Assembly (NCBI GenBank): GCA_944386315.1
Contig: CALXAS010000035.1
Span: 1 to 11,739 of the forward strand
Length of the DNA: 11,739 nucleotides
Origin: an uncultured Clostridia bacterium
GTDB lineage: Bacteria > Bacillota > Clostridia > TANB77 > CAG-508
Direction: 5' to 3'
A program made the position numbers and the translations under genes. Of the stretch, positions 5,306 through 11,739 are shown one piece after another. Every line of letters starts with the position of its first letter. Position 1 is the first letter of the stretch. Under the pieces are notes generated by a model. The model worked only from the letters and a program-made list of their open reading frames with translations. It searched no databases and was not told the DNA's origin.

Positions 5306-5707
5306 ATGGATAATATAAATTTAATGGATTATTGGGTAAATAGTAGTGATGAAGATTACGATGCAATGCAAGTAATGTATAAAAATAAAAAGAATACATG
5401 GGCGTTATTTTTAGGTCATTTAGTTATTGAAAAGCTATTAAAAGGATTGTACGCAAAGAATAATGTAGAAAATCCATATGCAATAAAGTCGCATAATTTA
5501 TTAGCACTAGCTGAAAAATGTAATTTAGATTTAACGGATGAGCAGGTAGAGAAATTACAATTAATTACTCAATTTAATATAAGTGCAAGATATGATGATT
5601 ACAAGGAAAATTTTAAACAGAAATGTACAGATGAATATACTTCGGAACAAGTGAAAAAAATAGAGGAGGTAAGAACATGGCTAAAAGAGTTATTGATAAA
5701 ACAATAA
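5306..5707 (+). CDS. HEPN-domain protein of a HEPN/MNT cassette
   Basis: The protein has 133 residues, starting at ATG 5306 with AAAGGAG upstream. It matches the all-helical HEPN fold: a first helix pair with 'ALFLGHLVIEKLLKGLYA' (33-50), the conserved 'KSHNLLALAEK' (61-71) and 'FNISARYDDYK' (90-100). HEPN proteins paired with minimal nucleotidyltransferases form toxin-antitoxin-like units; in the best studied pair (HepT/MntA) the HEPN partner is an RNase with an RX4-6H motif that is silenced by AMPylation. Here no Arg is followed by His at that spacing, so this is either an inactive or a different HEPN clade with the 'ARY-DY' motif. The gene overlaps the downstream nucleotidyltransferase by 31 bases, implying co-translation. 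Family call is strong; toxin activity is uncertain. Confidence 0.8.
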   Translation: MDNINLMDYWVNSSDEDYDAMQVMYKNKKNTWALFLGHLVIEKLLKGLYAKNNVENPYAIKSHNLLALAEKCNLDLTDEQVEKLQLITQFNISARYDDYKENFKQKCTDEYTSEQVKKIEEVRTWLKELLIKQ

Positions 5708-5997
5708 TGGAATCTATACAAAAATATATAAAGAGAATAAGTGAGCATTATCATATTGAAGCAATAATATTATTTGGTTCTTATGCAAAAGGAACACAAA
5801 ATGCAGATAGTGATATAGATATAGCAATTATTTCAAGTGATTTTAACGATATTATTGAAGATGGTGCAAAGTTAATAGGGTTAACATGGAAAATTGATAC
5901 AAGAATAGAACCACATCCAATTACAACGGAAGATTATGAAAAAGTTTCAAATCCTTTTGTAAAAGAAGTATTAGATACAGGAATAAAAGTAGCATAA
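5677..5997 (+). CDS. Minimal nucleotidyltransferase (MNT) partner of the HEPN protein
   Basis: This 106-residue protein is a stand-alone NTP_transf_2 domain. Residues 33-49 carry the family signature: 'FGSYAKGT' then 'DSDIDI', giving the GS helix (G34, S35) and metal-binding Asp46 and Asp48. A third acidic residue could be Glu78 in 'DTRIEPHPI'. In type VII HepT/MntA systems such proteins AMPylate and neutralise the HEPN partner; that role is inferred here. ATG 5677 lies inside the end of the HEPN gene and has its own AGGAGG seven bases upstream, so translation is both coupled and independently initiated. No terminator is obvious before the mfd promoter. Confidence 0.85.
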   Translation: MAKRVIDKTIMESIQKYIKRISEHYHIEAIILFGSYAKGTQNADSDIDIAIISSDFNDIIEDGAKLIGLTWKIDTRIEPHPITTEDYEKVSNPFVKEVLDTGIKVA

Positions 5998-6017
5998 CGT
6001 AAATTTTTCCTATCATC

Positions 6018-6046
6018 TTGAAAATTATCCATTTATTGTATATAAT
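6018..6046 (+). promoter_or_regulatory. Sigma-A promoter of mfd
   Basis: TTGAAA (6018-6023) and TATAAT (6041-6046) are 17 bases apart. Seven-base arms TATTGTA and TACAATA flank the -10 core, forming a weak palindrome. The start codon lies about 20 bases after the predicted transcription start, with AGGAG at 6061. Confidence 0.8.
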
Positions 6047-6072
6047 ACAATAAAAGCTAGAGGAGAAAATCA

Positions 6073-9000
6073 ATGGAACAGTTATTATCAGAATTAAAAA
6101 ATCTCCCAAAATTTCAGGAATATATACAAAGTATTAAACAAAAAAATAGTCCGATATCTGTATCGGGCTTATCTGACGTGGGAAAAATGCAGTGGATAGG
6201 GGCGTCTTTTAAGGAAATAAAAGAAAACGTTGTAATTGTTACCTATAATGAATTGCAAGCCAAACGTATTAAAGGGGATTTATCTTTTTTCTTACCAGAA
6301 GTGGATATTCAGTATTTCCCTAAAAGAGAGATTGTAGCCTATGATTATGTGGCAGAGAGTAAAGATTTACCTTTTGAAAGAATAGAAGTATTGCAACATA
6401 TGCACCAAAAAAAGAAATGGATAGTAGTTACTACCATAGAAGCCATGATGCAAGATATGATTGCACCAGAGCTCTTATATCAAAGGCACTTGCAATTTGT
6501 AGTAGGAAATACCATTTCACAAGAAGAAGTAAAAAAAGCATTATTAGAAATGGGCTATGAGAGAAGCGATTTAATAGAGGGAAAAGGCCAGTTTAGTGTA
6601 AGAGGTGGTATTGTAGATATAGCCATCTCTGATAAAAAAGGTATTAGAGTAGAATTTTGGGGAGATGAAATAGATTCTATCAGAGAATTTGATATTTTAT
6701 CTCAACGTTCTAATCAAATGTTAGAAAAAGCAGATATTTATGCAGCACACGAATTTTTATTACAAGATAGTATAGAAGAGGTAGTAAAAAGAATAGAAAA
6801 AAATACACATTGGGCCATAGAAGAAAATCATACTCCTAAAACATTAATAGAATATAGAAATGCCATTCAAAACAATATACAAGAAGATATAGAACAAATA
6901 AAAGCAGGAGACTATATTAGTAAAATTGATAAATATTTTAATCAGTTTTATACAAAAACAGCCACTTTGTTAGACTATTTTCCTAAAAATACAATCGTAT
7001 TTTTAGACGAAAACACAAAATTAAAGCAAAGAAAAGAAAGTATACAAATAGAATATAGAAATTTAGCAAAGTCTTTGTGGGAGAAACAAAGGATTATACC
7101 ACAGGCTATATTAGACATGGCTGAAAATACAAAACCTATTTTGTTAGAAATGGAAAGCCAAAATAGGCAAATTATCTTTTTAGAAAAACAAGATATAGGA
7201 CTTGCAAGTAGTAGCAGTACCAAATATAGCGTAGCCTATAGAGATATCCATTATTATAAAAGTGAAATGGAACTACTTTTGCAAGATATGCAAACTTGGA
7301 TAAAGGAAAAGAGAAAAGTACTTGTTTTAGCAGGTGGATTAGAACAAACTCAAAAATTTGCCAATTTATTAAATGAAAAAGAAATTGCTAATACTTTGAC
7401 TATTCCAAAAGAATTAAAAAGTGGACAAATTTATATTAAGGAAGGAAAGTTATCTACAGGTTTTGCCTGTGACGATAGTAATTTAGTAGTTGTAACAGGA
7501 GAAGATTTATTTGCAGGAGAAGTAAAAAAGAGAAGAAAAGTAAGTAGTCATTTTAAGCAGGGAGAAAAGGTAGTCTTTGCAGATTTAAAAGTAGGAGATT
7601 ATGTAGTACATAGAAATCATGGTATTGGGCAATTTATAGGAGTAAATACTATTAAGGCAGATGGAGTAGTAAAAGACTATATAAAAATACGTTATCGTAA
7701 TGACGATATTTTATATGTACCAACCAATAATTTAGATAGCATACGTAAATATATTGGTGGAGGAGAAGATGTACCAAAAATTAATCGATTAGGAAGCAAA
7801 GAATGGGAAAATACGAAAACAAAAGTAAAGAAAAATTTGCAAACGGTAGCCAGAGAATTAATAGAGCTATATGCAAAGAGACAAAAAGTAAAAGGATTTG
7901 CTTTTTCACCAGATACTCCTTGGCAAAAACAATTTGAAGACAGTTTCCCTTATGCAGAAACGGAAGACCAACTTCGTTGTATAGAAGAAGTCAAAAAAGA
8001 TATGGAAACACCAAAGCCAATGGATAGATTACTTTGCGGAGATGTAGGTTATGGAAAAACAGAGGTAGCAATTAGAGCAGCTTTTAAAGCAGTAATGGAT
8101 CAAAAGCAAGTAGCGTACTTAGTACCTACAACTGTACTTGCTAACCAGCAATATGAAAGCTTTAAAAATCGTATGGAGGATTTTGCTATACGAGTAGAAT
8201 TGCTAAATCGTTTTAGAACAAAAAAAGAACAAGAAGAAGTAATCCGAAAACTTAAATTAGGAGAAGTAGATGTCATTATTGGAACACATAGATTATTAAG
8301 TAAGGACGTTGCCTTTAAAGATTTAGGATTATTAATTATCGATGAGGAACATCGTTTTGGAGTAAAAGATAAAGAAAAAATCAAGCAATATAAAGAAAAT
8401 ATAGATGTACTTACTATGACAGCTACGCCTATTCCTCGTACACTTCATATGTCTATTGTAGGGGTAAGAGATATGTCTGTTATTTACGAACCACCACAAA
8501 ATAGAAAACCAGTACAAACTTATGTCATGGAATATGATGAAGAAATAGTAAGAGAAGGAATTACCAAAGAATTAGAAAGAAATGGACAAGTATTTTATTT
8601 ATTTAACAATGTAGAGCATATAGAAAAAAAAGCATATGATATAGAGCATTTAGTACCAGAAGCAAAAGTAGCATTTGCCCATGGAAAAATGTCTGGAAAA
8701 GAACTAGAAGATATTATGATGGATTTTATTAATGGAAATGTGAATGTGTTAGTATGTACCACTATTCTAGAATCTGGTATTGATATTCCAAATGCCAATA
8801 CCATTATTGTAGAAAATGCAGACAGATTAGGTTTAGCCCAGCTATATCAAATAAGAGGAAGAGTGGGAAGAGCAGAAAAACAGGCGTATAGCTATATCAT
8901 GTATAAAAGAGATAAAATGTTATCAGAGGTAGCAGACAAGAGACTAAAAGCCATTAAAGAATTTACGGAATTTGGTTCAGGATTTAAAATTGCCATACGA

Positions 9001-9075
9001 GATTTAGAGATTAGAGGAGCTGGAAGTCTGCTTCGGAGAAGTGCAACATGGACATATGGAACAAGTAGGATATGA
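6073..9075 (+). CDS. mfd: Transcription-repair coupling factor Mfd, main part up to a frame break
   Basis: Mfd removes RNA polymerase stalled at DNA lesions using ATP-driven translocation and recruits UvrA. The start at ATG 6073 has AGGAG seven bases upstream. Seen in order: the UvrB-like N-terminal region ('PKREIVAYDYVAESKDLPFER', 'VVTTIEAMMQDM'); the polymerase-interacting CarD-like domain ('LKVGDYVVHRNHGIGQF', about 503-560); Walker A GDVGYGKTE (656-664, Lys662); DEEH box (757-760); 'TATPIPRTLHMS' (783-794); and motif VI RGRVGR (928-933). The family sequence then fails after 'RGAGSLL' at Leu987 (codon 9031-9033): the next codon CGG begins 13 unrelated residues and a stop. Removing C9034 restores 'GEVQHGHMEQVGYDMY' and a full protein of about 1213 residues. 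As read, the translocase motifs are intact but the C-terminal domain is lost. Confidence 0.95.
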   Translation: MEQLLSELKNLPKFQEYIQSIKQKNSPISVSGLSDVGKMQWIGASFKEIKENVVIVTYNELQAKRIKGDLSFFLPEVDIQYFPKREIVAYDYVAESKDLPFERIEVLQHMHQKKKWIVVTTIEAMMQDMIAPELLYQRHLQFVVGNTISQEEVKKALLEMGYERSDLIEGKGQFSVRGGIVDIAISDKKGIRVEFWGDEIDSIREFDILSQRSNQMLEKADIYAAHEFLLQDSIEEVVKRIEKNTHWAIEENHTPKTLIEYRNAIQNNIQEDIEQIKAGDYISKIDKYFNQFYTKTATLLDYFPKNTIVFLDENTKLKQRKESIQIEYRNLAKSLWEKQRIIPQAILDMAENTKPILLEMESQNRQIIFLEKQDIGLASSSSTKYSVAYRDIHYYKSEMELLLQDMQTWIKEKRKVLVLAGGLEQTQKFANLLNEKEIANTLTIPKELKSGQIYIKEGKLSTGFACDDSNLVVVTGEDLFAGEVKKRRKVSSHFKQGEKVVFADLKVGDYVVHRNHGIGQFIGVNTIKADGVVKDYIKIRYRNDDILYVPTNNLDSIRKYIGGGEDVPKINRLGSKEWENTKTKVKKNLQTVARELIELYAKRQKVKGFAFSPDTPWQKQFEDSFPYAETEDQLRCIEEVKKDMETPKPMDRLLCGDVGYGKTEVAIRAAFKAVMDQKQVAYLVPTTVLANQQYESFKNRMEDFAIRVELLNRFRTKKEQEEVIRKLKLGEVDVIIGTHRLLSKDVAFKDLGLLIIDEEHRFGVKDKEKIKQYKENIDVLTMTATPIPRTLHMSIVGVRDMSVIYEPPQNRKPVQTYVMEYDEEIVREGITKELERNGQVFYLFNNVEHIEKKAYDIEHLVPEAKVAFAHGKMSGKELEDIMMDFINGNVNVLVCTTILESGIDIPNANTIIVENADRLGLAQLYQIRGRVGRAEKQAYSYIMYKRDKMLSEVADKRLKAIKEFTEFGSGFKIAIRDLEIRGAGSLLRRSATWTYGTSRI

Positions 9076-9715
9076 TATGTATTGCAAATTGTTAGAAGAA
9101 GTTATTCACGAAATGCAAGGAAAAGGAACTTTGCAAGAAACAAGCGAAGAGCAGGATATTCAAATTGACATTTCTGTGTCTAGCTATATTCCAGATAGCT
9201 ATATTGAAAATGGTAGTCAAAAAATAGAAATGTATCAAGATATTGCATTATGTAGGACAGAAGAAGATATTCAAAATGTAATAGATGAAATGATTGACCG
9301 TTATGGAGCAATGCCGAAAGAAGTAGAAAACTTGTTAGAAGTGGCTAGAATCAAAGAGTTAGCAAAAAAAGCACATATCGTTAAAATTTCACAAAAGAAA
9401 GATGGTATTGTATTTACTTATGACATTTCTCATGCTAGAAAAGATGTGGCACAAGGAATAAATGCAGAAGAAATGGGAGAAAATAAAGAAAAAAGAGAAG
9501 TTCCTATGAAAATGGATACAATAGAAGACAGGAATCCAGAAAGAAACATACCAGAAGAAAGAGGAATAGATTTAAATAAATTGTTGAAAATCTATGGCAA
9601 TAGAATTCGTTTCTCTCCAGGAACGCAAAATTATGTGACATTAAAAATGATAGAAGGGAAGCAGACAGAGGAAGAAATATTAAAAGAAATAAAATCCTAT
9701 TTGGAAAATCAATAG
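9035..9715 (+). CDS. mfd: Mfd C-terminal part (domain 7) in the +1 frame
   Basis: This frame continues Mfd after the break at 9034: 'GEVQHGHMEQVGYDMYCKLLEE' is the standard sequence after 'RGAG-LL', followed by 'ISVSSYIPDSYIENGSQKIEMYQ' and 'RTEEDIQNVIDEMIDRYGAMPKEVENLLEVARIK', the TRCF C-terminal domain (D7) that holds UvrA-binding in check. A GTG at 9041 opens the frame but has no ribosome site and is not a real start. The tail (about 9460-9600) has a charged, low-complexity insert rich in Glu, Lys and Arg, explaining the slightly long total length. There are no stop codons or decay in the 226 codons, so the break is recent, erroneous or tolerated. Confidence 0.92.
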   Translation, partial: GEVQHGHMEQVGYDMYCKLLEEVIHEMQGKGTLQETSEEQDIQIDISVSSYIPDSYIENGSQKIEMYQDIALCRTEEDIQNVIDEMIDRYGAMPKEVENLLEVARIKELAKKAHIVKISQKKDGIVFTYDISHARKDVAQGINAEEMGENKEKREVPMKMDTIEDRNPERNIPEERGIDLNKLLKIYGNRIRFSPGTQNYVTLKMIEGKQTEEEILKEIKSYLENQ

Positions 9716-9720
9716 TAATG

Positions 9721-9806
9721 AAGGAGATAACCAACGGTCAGCCTTAAAAAATAGACTGTCATGGTGTATCTCTCCTGTAAGGAAAAAGAGGAGGTTAGGT
9801 TTTAAG
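9721..9806 (+). promoter_or_regulatory. Possible structured leader controlling the RNA methyltransferase
   Basis: GGAGATA-ACCA (9723-9733) can pair with TGGT-g-TATCTCT (9762-9773) around a 28-nt loop. CTCCT (9772-9776) can alternatively pair with AGGAG at 9722-9726 or with the gene's own AGGAG at 9789-9793, which would hide the ribosome site. A 14-codon ATG frame (9761-9805) ends one base before ATG 9807 but lacks a ribosome site. The reading as a switch is inference. Confidence 0.35.
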
Positions 9807-10604
9807 ATGCAAGTGATTACCAGTAAAGATAACGAAATGGTAAAACAAATCAAAAAACTAAAGGAGAAAAAATATCGTGATGAAACAGGTTGTTTTATTG
9901 TAGAAGGAATCAAATTAGTAAAAGAAGCATTGCAAGAAAAAATGAAAATACAAACTATTGTTATTTGTGAAGAATGTGTACAAGATGGAACACTTTCACA
10001 AAATTTATTGTATGAAATTGCAAAACAAAATTGTATATATGTATCAGCAAAGATATTTGACCTATTAACAGATGTGACCAATCCACAAGGTATATTAGCA
10101 GTAGTATACAAACCAGTGTTAAAAGAGCAAAAAGAAAATGAGAAAGAAGAAATGCTGATTGCTTTAGATGGCATACAAGATCCAGGAAACTTGGGAACTA
10201 TCTTAAGAACTTTAGATAGTGCAGGCATGCATCAAATACTATTGTCAAAAGATACTGTAGACCCCTATAACCCAAAAGTAGTACGTTCTACAATGGGAGG
10301 GATTTATCGTATTCAAATAAAACAAGTAGAAAATTTAGTAGAAGAACTAAAAGAATACCAAAAAGGAGGTTATAAAGTATCCGTTACTTCCCTACAGGCA
10401 GAAAAAAATATTTATCAAGCAGATTACCATAAAAAAATAATAGCCATTGGAAATGAGGCAAATGGAGTTTCTAAAGAAGTAGCAGAATTGGCAGACGAAA
10501 AAATAAAAATACCAATGCTAGGCAAAGCTGAAAGCTTAAATGCAGCAGTAGCAACTAGCATTATTGTGTATGAGTATGTGAGAAGAAAGAACTTTGCAAT
10601 TTAG
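9807..10604 (+). CDS. SpoU/TrmH-family RNA 2'-O-ribose methyltransferase
   Basis: The protein has 265 residues, resembling Bacillus YsgA and 23S rRNA methylases of the SPOUT class that use S-adenosylmethionine. The N-terminal substrate-binding domain begins 'ITSKDNEMVKQIKKL' and includes 'FIVEGIKLVKEAL' (30-42). The knotted catalytic domain has motif 1 'ALDGIQDPGNLGTILRT' (Asn128, Arg134), the 'PKVVRSTMGGIYRI' segment (156-169), motif 2 'IGNEANGVS' (214-222, Glu217) and motif 3 'IPMLGKAESLNAAVATSI' (235-252, Ser243, Asn245). All key family residues are present. The AGGAGG is about 12 bases before ATG 9807, longer than usual. The gene follows mfd by about 90 bases and may share its transcript. 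The exact RNA target (23S rRNA or tRNA) cannot be told. The last four codons and stop lie within a repeated 11-mer linked to the palindrome downstream. Confidence 0.88.
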   Translation: MQVITSKDNEMVKQIKKLKEKKYRDETGCFIVEGIKLVKEALQEKMKIQTIVICEECVQDGTLSQNLLYEIAKQNCIYVSAKIFDLLTDVTNPQGILAVVYKPVLKEQKENEKEEMLIALDGIQDPGNLGTILRTLDSAGMHQILLSKDTVDPYNPKVVRSTMGGIYRIQIKQVENLVEELKEYQKGGYKVSVTSLQAEKNIYQADYHKKIIAIGNEANGVSKEVAELADEKIKIPMLGKAESLNAAVATSIIVYEYVRRKNFAI

Positions 10605-10633
10605 GTGCAATTTAGGGACGTCCCTAAATTGCA
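10595..10633. repeat. Perfect 28-bp palindrome with an extra direct half-repeat
   Basis: Bases 10606-10633 form a perfect loopless inverted repeat (two 14-base arms centred on GGGACGTCCC). The first 11 bases of the arm, TGCAATTTAGG, also occur directly before it (10595-10605), where they supply the end and stop codon of the methyltransferase gene. No T-run follows on either strand, so it is not an ordinary terminator. GGGACGTCCC-centred palindromes resemble dispersed repeats in other Clostridia (inference from memory). Confidence 0.75.
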
Positions 10634-10640
10634 GAAAAAA

Positions 10641-11739
10641 TTAAAATTCACAATTTTTTGGTGTTCTAGGGAATGGAATAACATCACGAATATTTTGCAT
10701 ACCGGTTAAATACATCATCATTCTTTCGAATCCTAAACCAAAACCTGCATGTTTGCTACTTCCAAAACGGCGCAAATCTAAATACCACCAATAATCTTTT
10801 TCATCTAATCCTAATTCTTTCATTCTATTTCTTAATTTTTCTATATCTTCTTCTCTTTGACTACCTCCAATTAATTCACCAATACCAGGTACTAAAAGGT
10901 CGGTAGCTGCAACGGTTTTACCATCATCGTTTTGCTTCATATAAAATGCCTTAATTTCCTTTGGATAATCTGTTACAAAAACAGGTTTTCCAAAAATAAC
11001 TTCACTTAAATATCTTTCATGTTCTGTTTGAATATCGCTACCCCAATGGACAGGATATTCAAATTTATCATTTTCTTTTTCTAATTTAGCAATAGCATCT
11101 GTATAAGTAATTCTACCAAAATCAGATTGTACTACGTGTTGCAAACGATCTAATAACCCAGGACTAATAAATTGGTTGAAAAATTGCATTTCTTCTGGTG
11201 CATTTTCTAATACATAAGAAATAATGTACTTAATCATATCTTCTGCGAGGTTCATATCATCTTCCAAGTCTGCAAAGCACATTTCTGGCTCTATCATCCA
11301 GAATTCTGCTGCGTGTTTTACTGTGTTAGAATTTTCTGCACGAAAAGTTGGTCCAAAAGTGTATACATTTCGGAAAGCAAATGCATAGTTTTCTACATCT
11401 AATTGACCACTTACTGTCAAGTGGGTATTTTTTCCGAAAAAGTCTTTTGTATAATCTACCTTTCCATCCTCTGTTTTAGGAATGTTTTCAAAATCCAAAG
11501 TAGATACGGTAAACATTTCTCCAGCACCTTCACAGTCGCTAGAAGTAATTAGAGGGGTATGCACATATACAAATCCTCTTTCTTGGAAAAACTTATGAAT
11601 GGCAAAAGAAAGAACGCTTCTTACACGAAATACTGCATTAAAAGTATTAGTTCTAGGACGTAAATAAGCAATTGTTCTTAAATATTCAAAAGAATGACGT
11701 TTCTTTTGAAGCGGATAATCACTATCTGCTACATCATAA
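10641..11739 (-). CDS. asnS: Asparaginyl-tRNA synthetase, 5' end beyond the window
   Basis: This class II synthetase charges tRNA-Asn with asparagine. The visible 365 codons cover the catalytic core. From the right edge the frame reads 'YPLQKKRHSFEYLRTIAYLRPRTNTFNAVFRVRS' (motif 1 region), 'YVHTPLITSSDCEGAGEMF', motif 2 'FGPTFRAENSNTVKHAAEFWMIEPE', and motif 3 in 'GFGLGFERMMMYLTGMQNIRDVIPFPRTP', ending NCEF. It follows E. coli AsnS closely and separates from AspRS by the AsnS-type ending. About 100 residues (the OB-fold anticodon-binding domain) are missing beyond 11739. The GTG at 11564 is internal, not a start. It converges with the methyltransferase gene, with only the palindrome between them. 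Confidence 0.96.
   Translation of the reverse strand, partial: YDVADSDYPLQKKRHSFEYLRTIAYLRPRTNTFNAVFRVRSVLSFAIHKFFQERGFVYVHTPLITSSDCEGAGEMFTVSTLDFENIPKTEDGKVDYTKDFFGKNTHLTVSGQLDVENYAFAFRNVYTFGPTFRAENSNTVKHAAEFWMIEPEMCFADLEDDMNLAEDMIKYIISYVLENAPEEMQFFNQFISPGLLDRLQHVVQSDFGRITYTDAIAKLEKENDKFEYPVHWGSDIQTEHERYLSEVIFGKPVFVTDYPKEIKAFYMKQNDDGKTVAATDLLVPGIGELIGGSQREEDIEKLRNRMKELGLDEKDYWWYLDLRRFGSSKHAGFGLGFERMMMYLTGMQNIRDVIPFPRTPKNCEF

Noticed and set aside
9041..9043. GTG start of a separate gene encoding the Mfd C terminus
   Set aside because: There is no ribosome site, and the codons just before it (GGA GAA) already match the Mfd family sequence, so it is the continuation of mfd.
9716..9806. T-box or known riboswitch before the methyltransferase
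   Set aside because: No T-box sequence or recognisable aptamer core is visible, and the downstream gene is not an amino-acid or cofactor gene.
11562..11564. GTG as the start of asparaginyl-tRNA synthetase
   Set aside because: The frame stays open to the window edge and the upstream codons encode conserved AsnRS sequence (RHSFEYLRTIAYLRPRTN), so the gene is cut by the window and the GTG is internal.

Overview
The window is AT-rich DNA that looks like a low-GC, spore-forming member of the Clostridia (Bacillota), probably an uncultured gut-type lineage. The basis is: the sporulation membrane protein YlbJ/SpoVV; strong AGGAGG-type ribosome sites; textbook sigma-A promoters; a Bacillus-like elongator tRNA-Met with an encoded CCA end; and a prepilin-like leader fused to a formylglycine-generating-enzyme (FGE)-like domain, a protein style common in such genomes. 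It is mostly a chromosomal housekeeping region with small accessory pieces. I see no insertion sequence, integrase, CRISPR array or phage module.

Layout. 1-1700: a small XRE-type regulator (minus) diverges from a secreted prepilin-leader/FGE-fold protein (plus). The plus-strand promoter carries a 14-bp palindrome in its spacer. 1680-2065: non-coding, with an orphan fragment of a second FGE-domain C terminus and two hairpins. 2066-2193: tRNA-Met and its promoter (minus). 2200-3550: three small genes of unknown role, one with an unusual hairpin between ribosome site and start codon. 3585-4720: ylbJ (minus) with a candidate sigma-E promoter. 4800-5215: a small heat-shock protein gene whose 5' end is damaged. 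5270-5997: a two-gene HEPN/nucleotidyltransferase cassette with overlapping genes. 6018-9715: mfd with its own promoter, broken near its 3' end by a one-base frame change. 9721-10604: a possible structured leader and a SpoU/TrmH-family RNA methyltransferase. 10606-10633: a perfect 28-bp palindrome. 10641-11739: asparaginyl-tRNA synthetase (minus), running off the right edge.

The genes form no single pathway. Transcription-coupled repair (mfd), RNA modification and AsnRS are core functions. The HEPN/MNT pair is a probable toxin-antitoxin-type cassette, and the regulator/prepilin pair may be a self-contained surface-protein unit.

The observations most worth checking are: the CTT-CGG-A frame break in mfd, which can be read either as an error or mutation or as a +1 slippage-type site; the broken hsp20 start; the duplicated FGE tail downstream of the surface protein, with a codon-style change in its C terminus; the palindrome embedded in that protein's promoter; and two apparent RNA-structure devices at ribosome sites (2690-2725 and 9721-9807). 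No clearly new multi-gene system is proven by the sequence.
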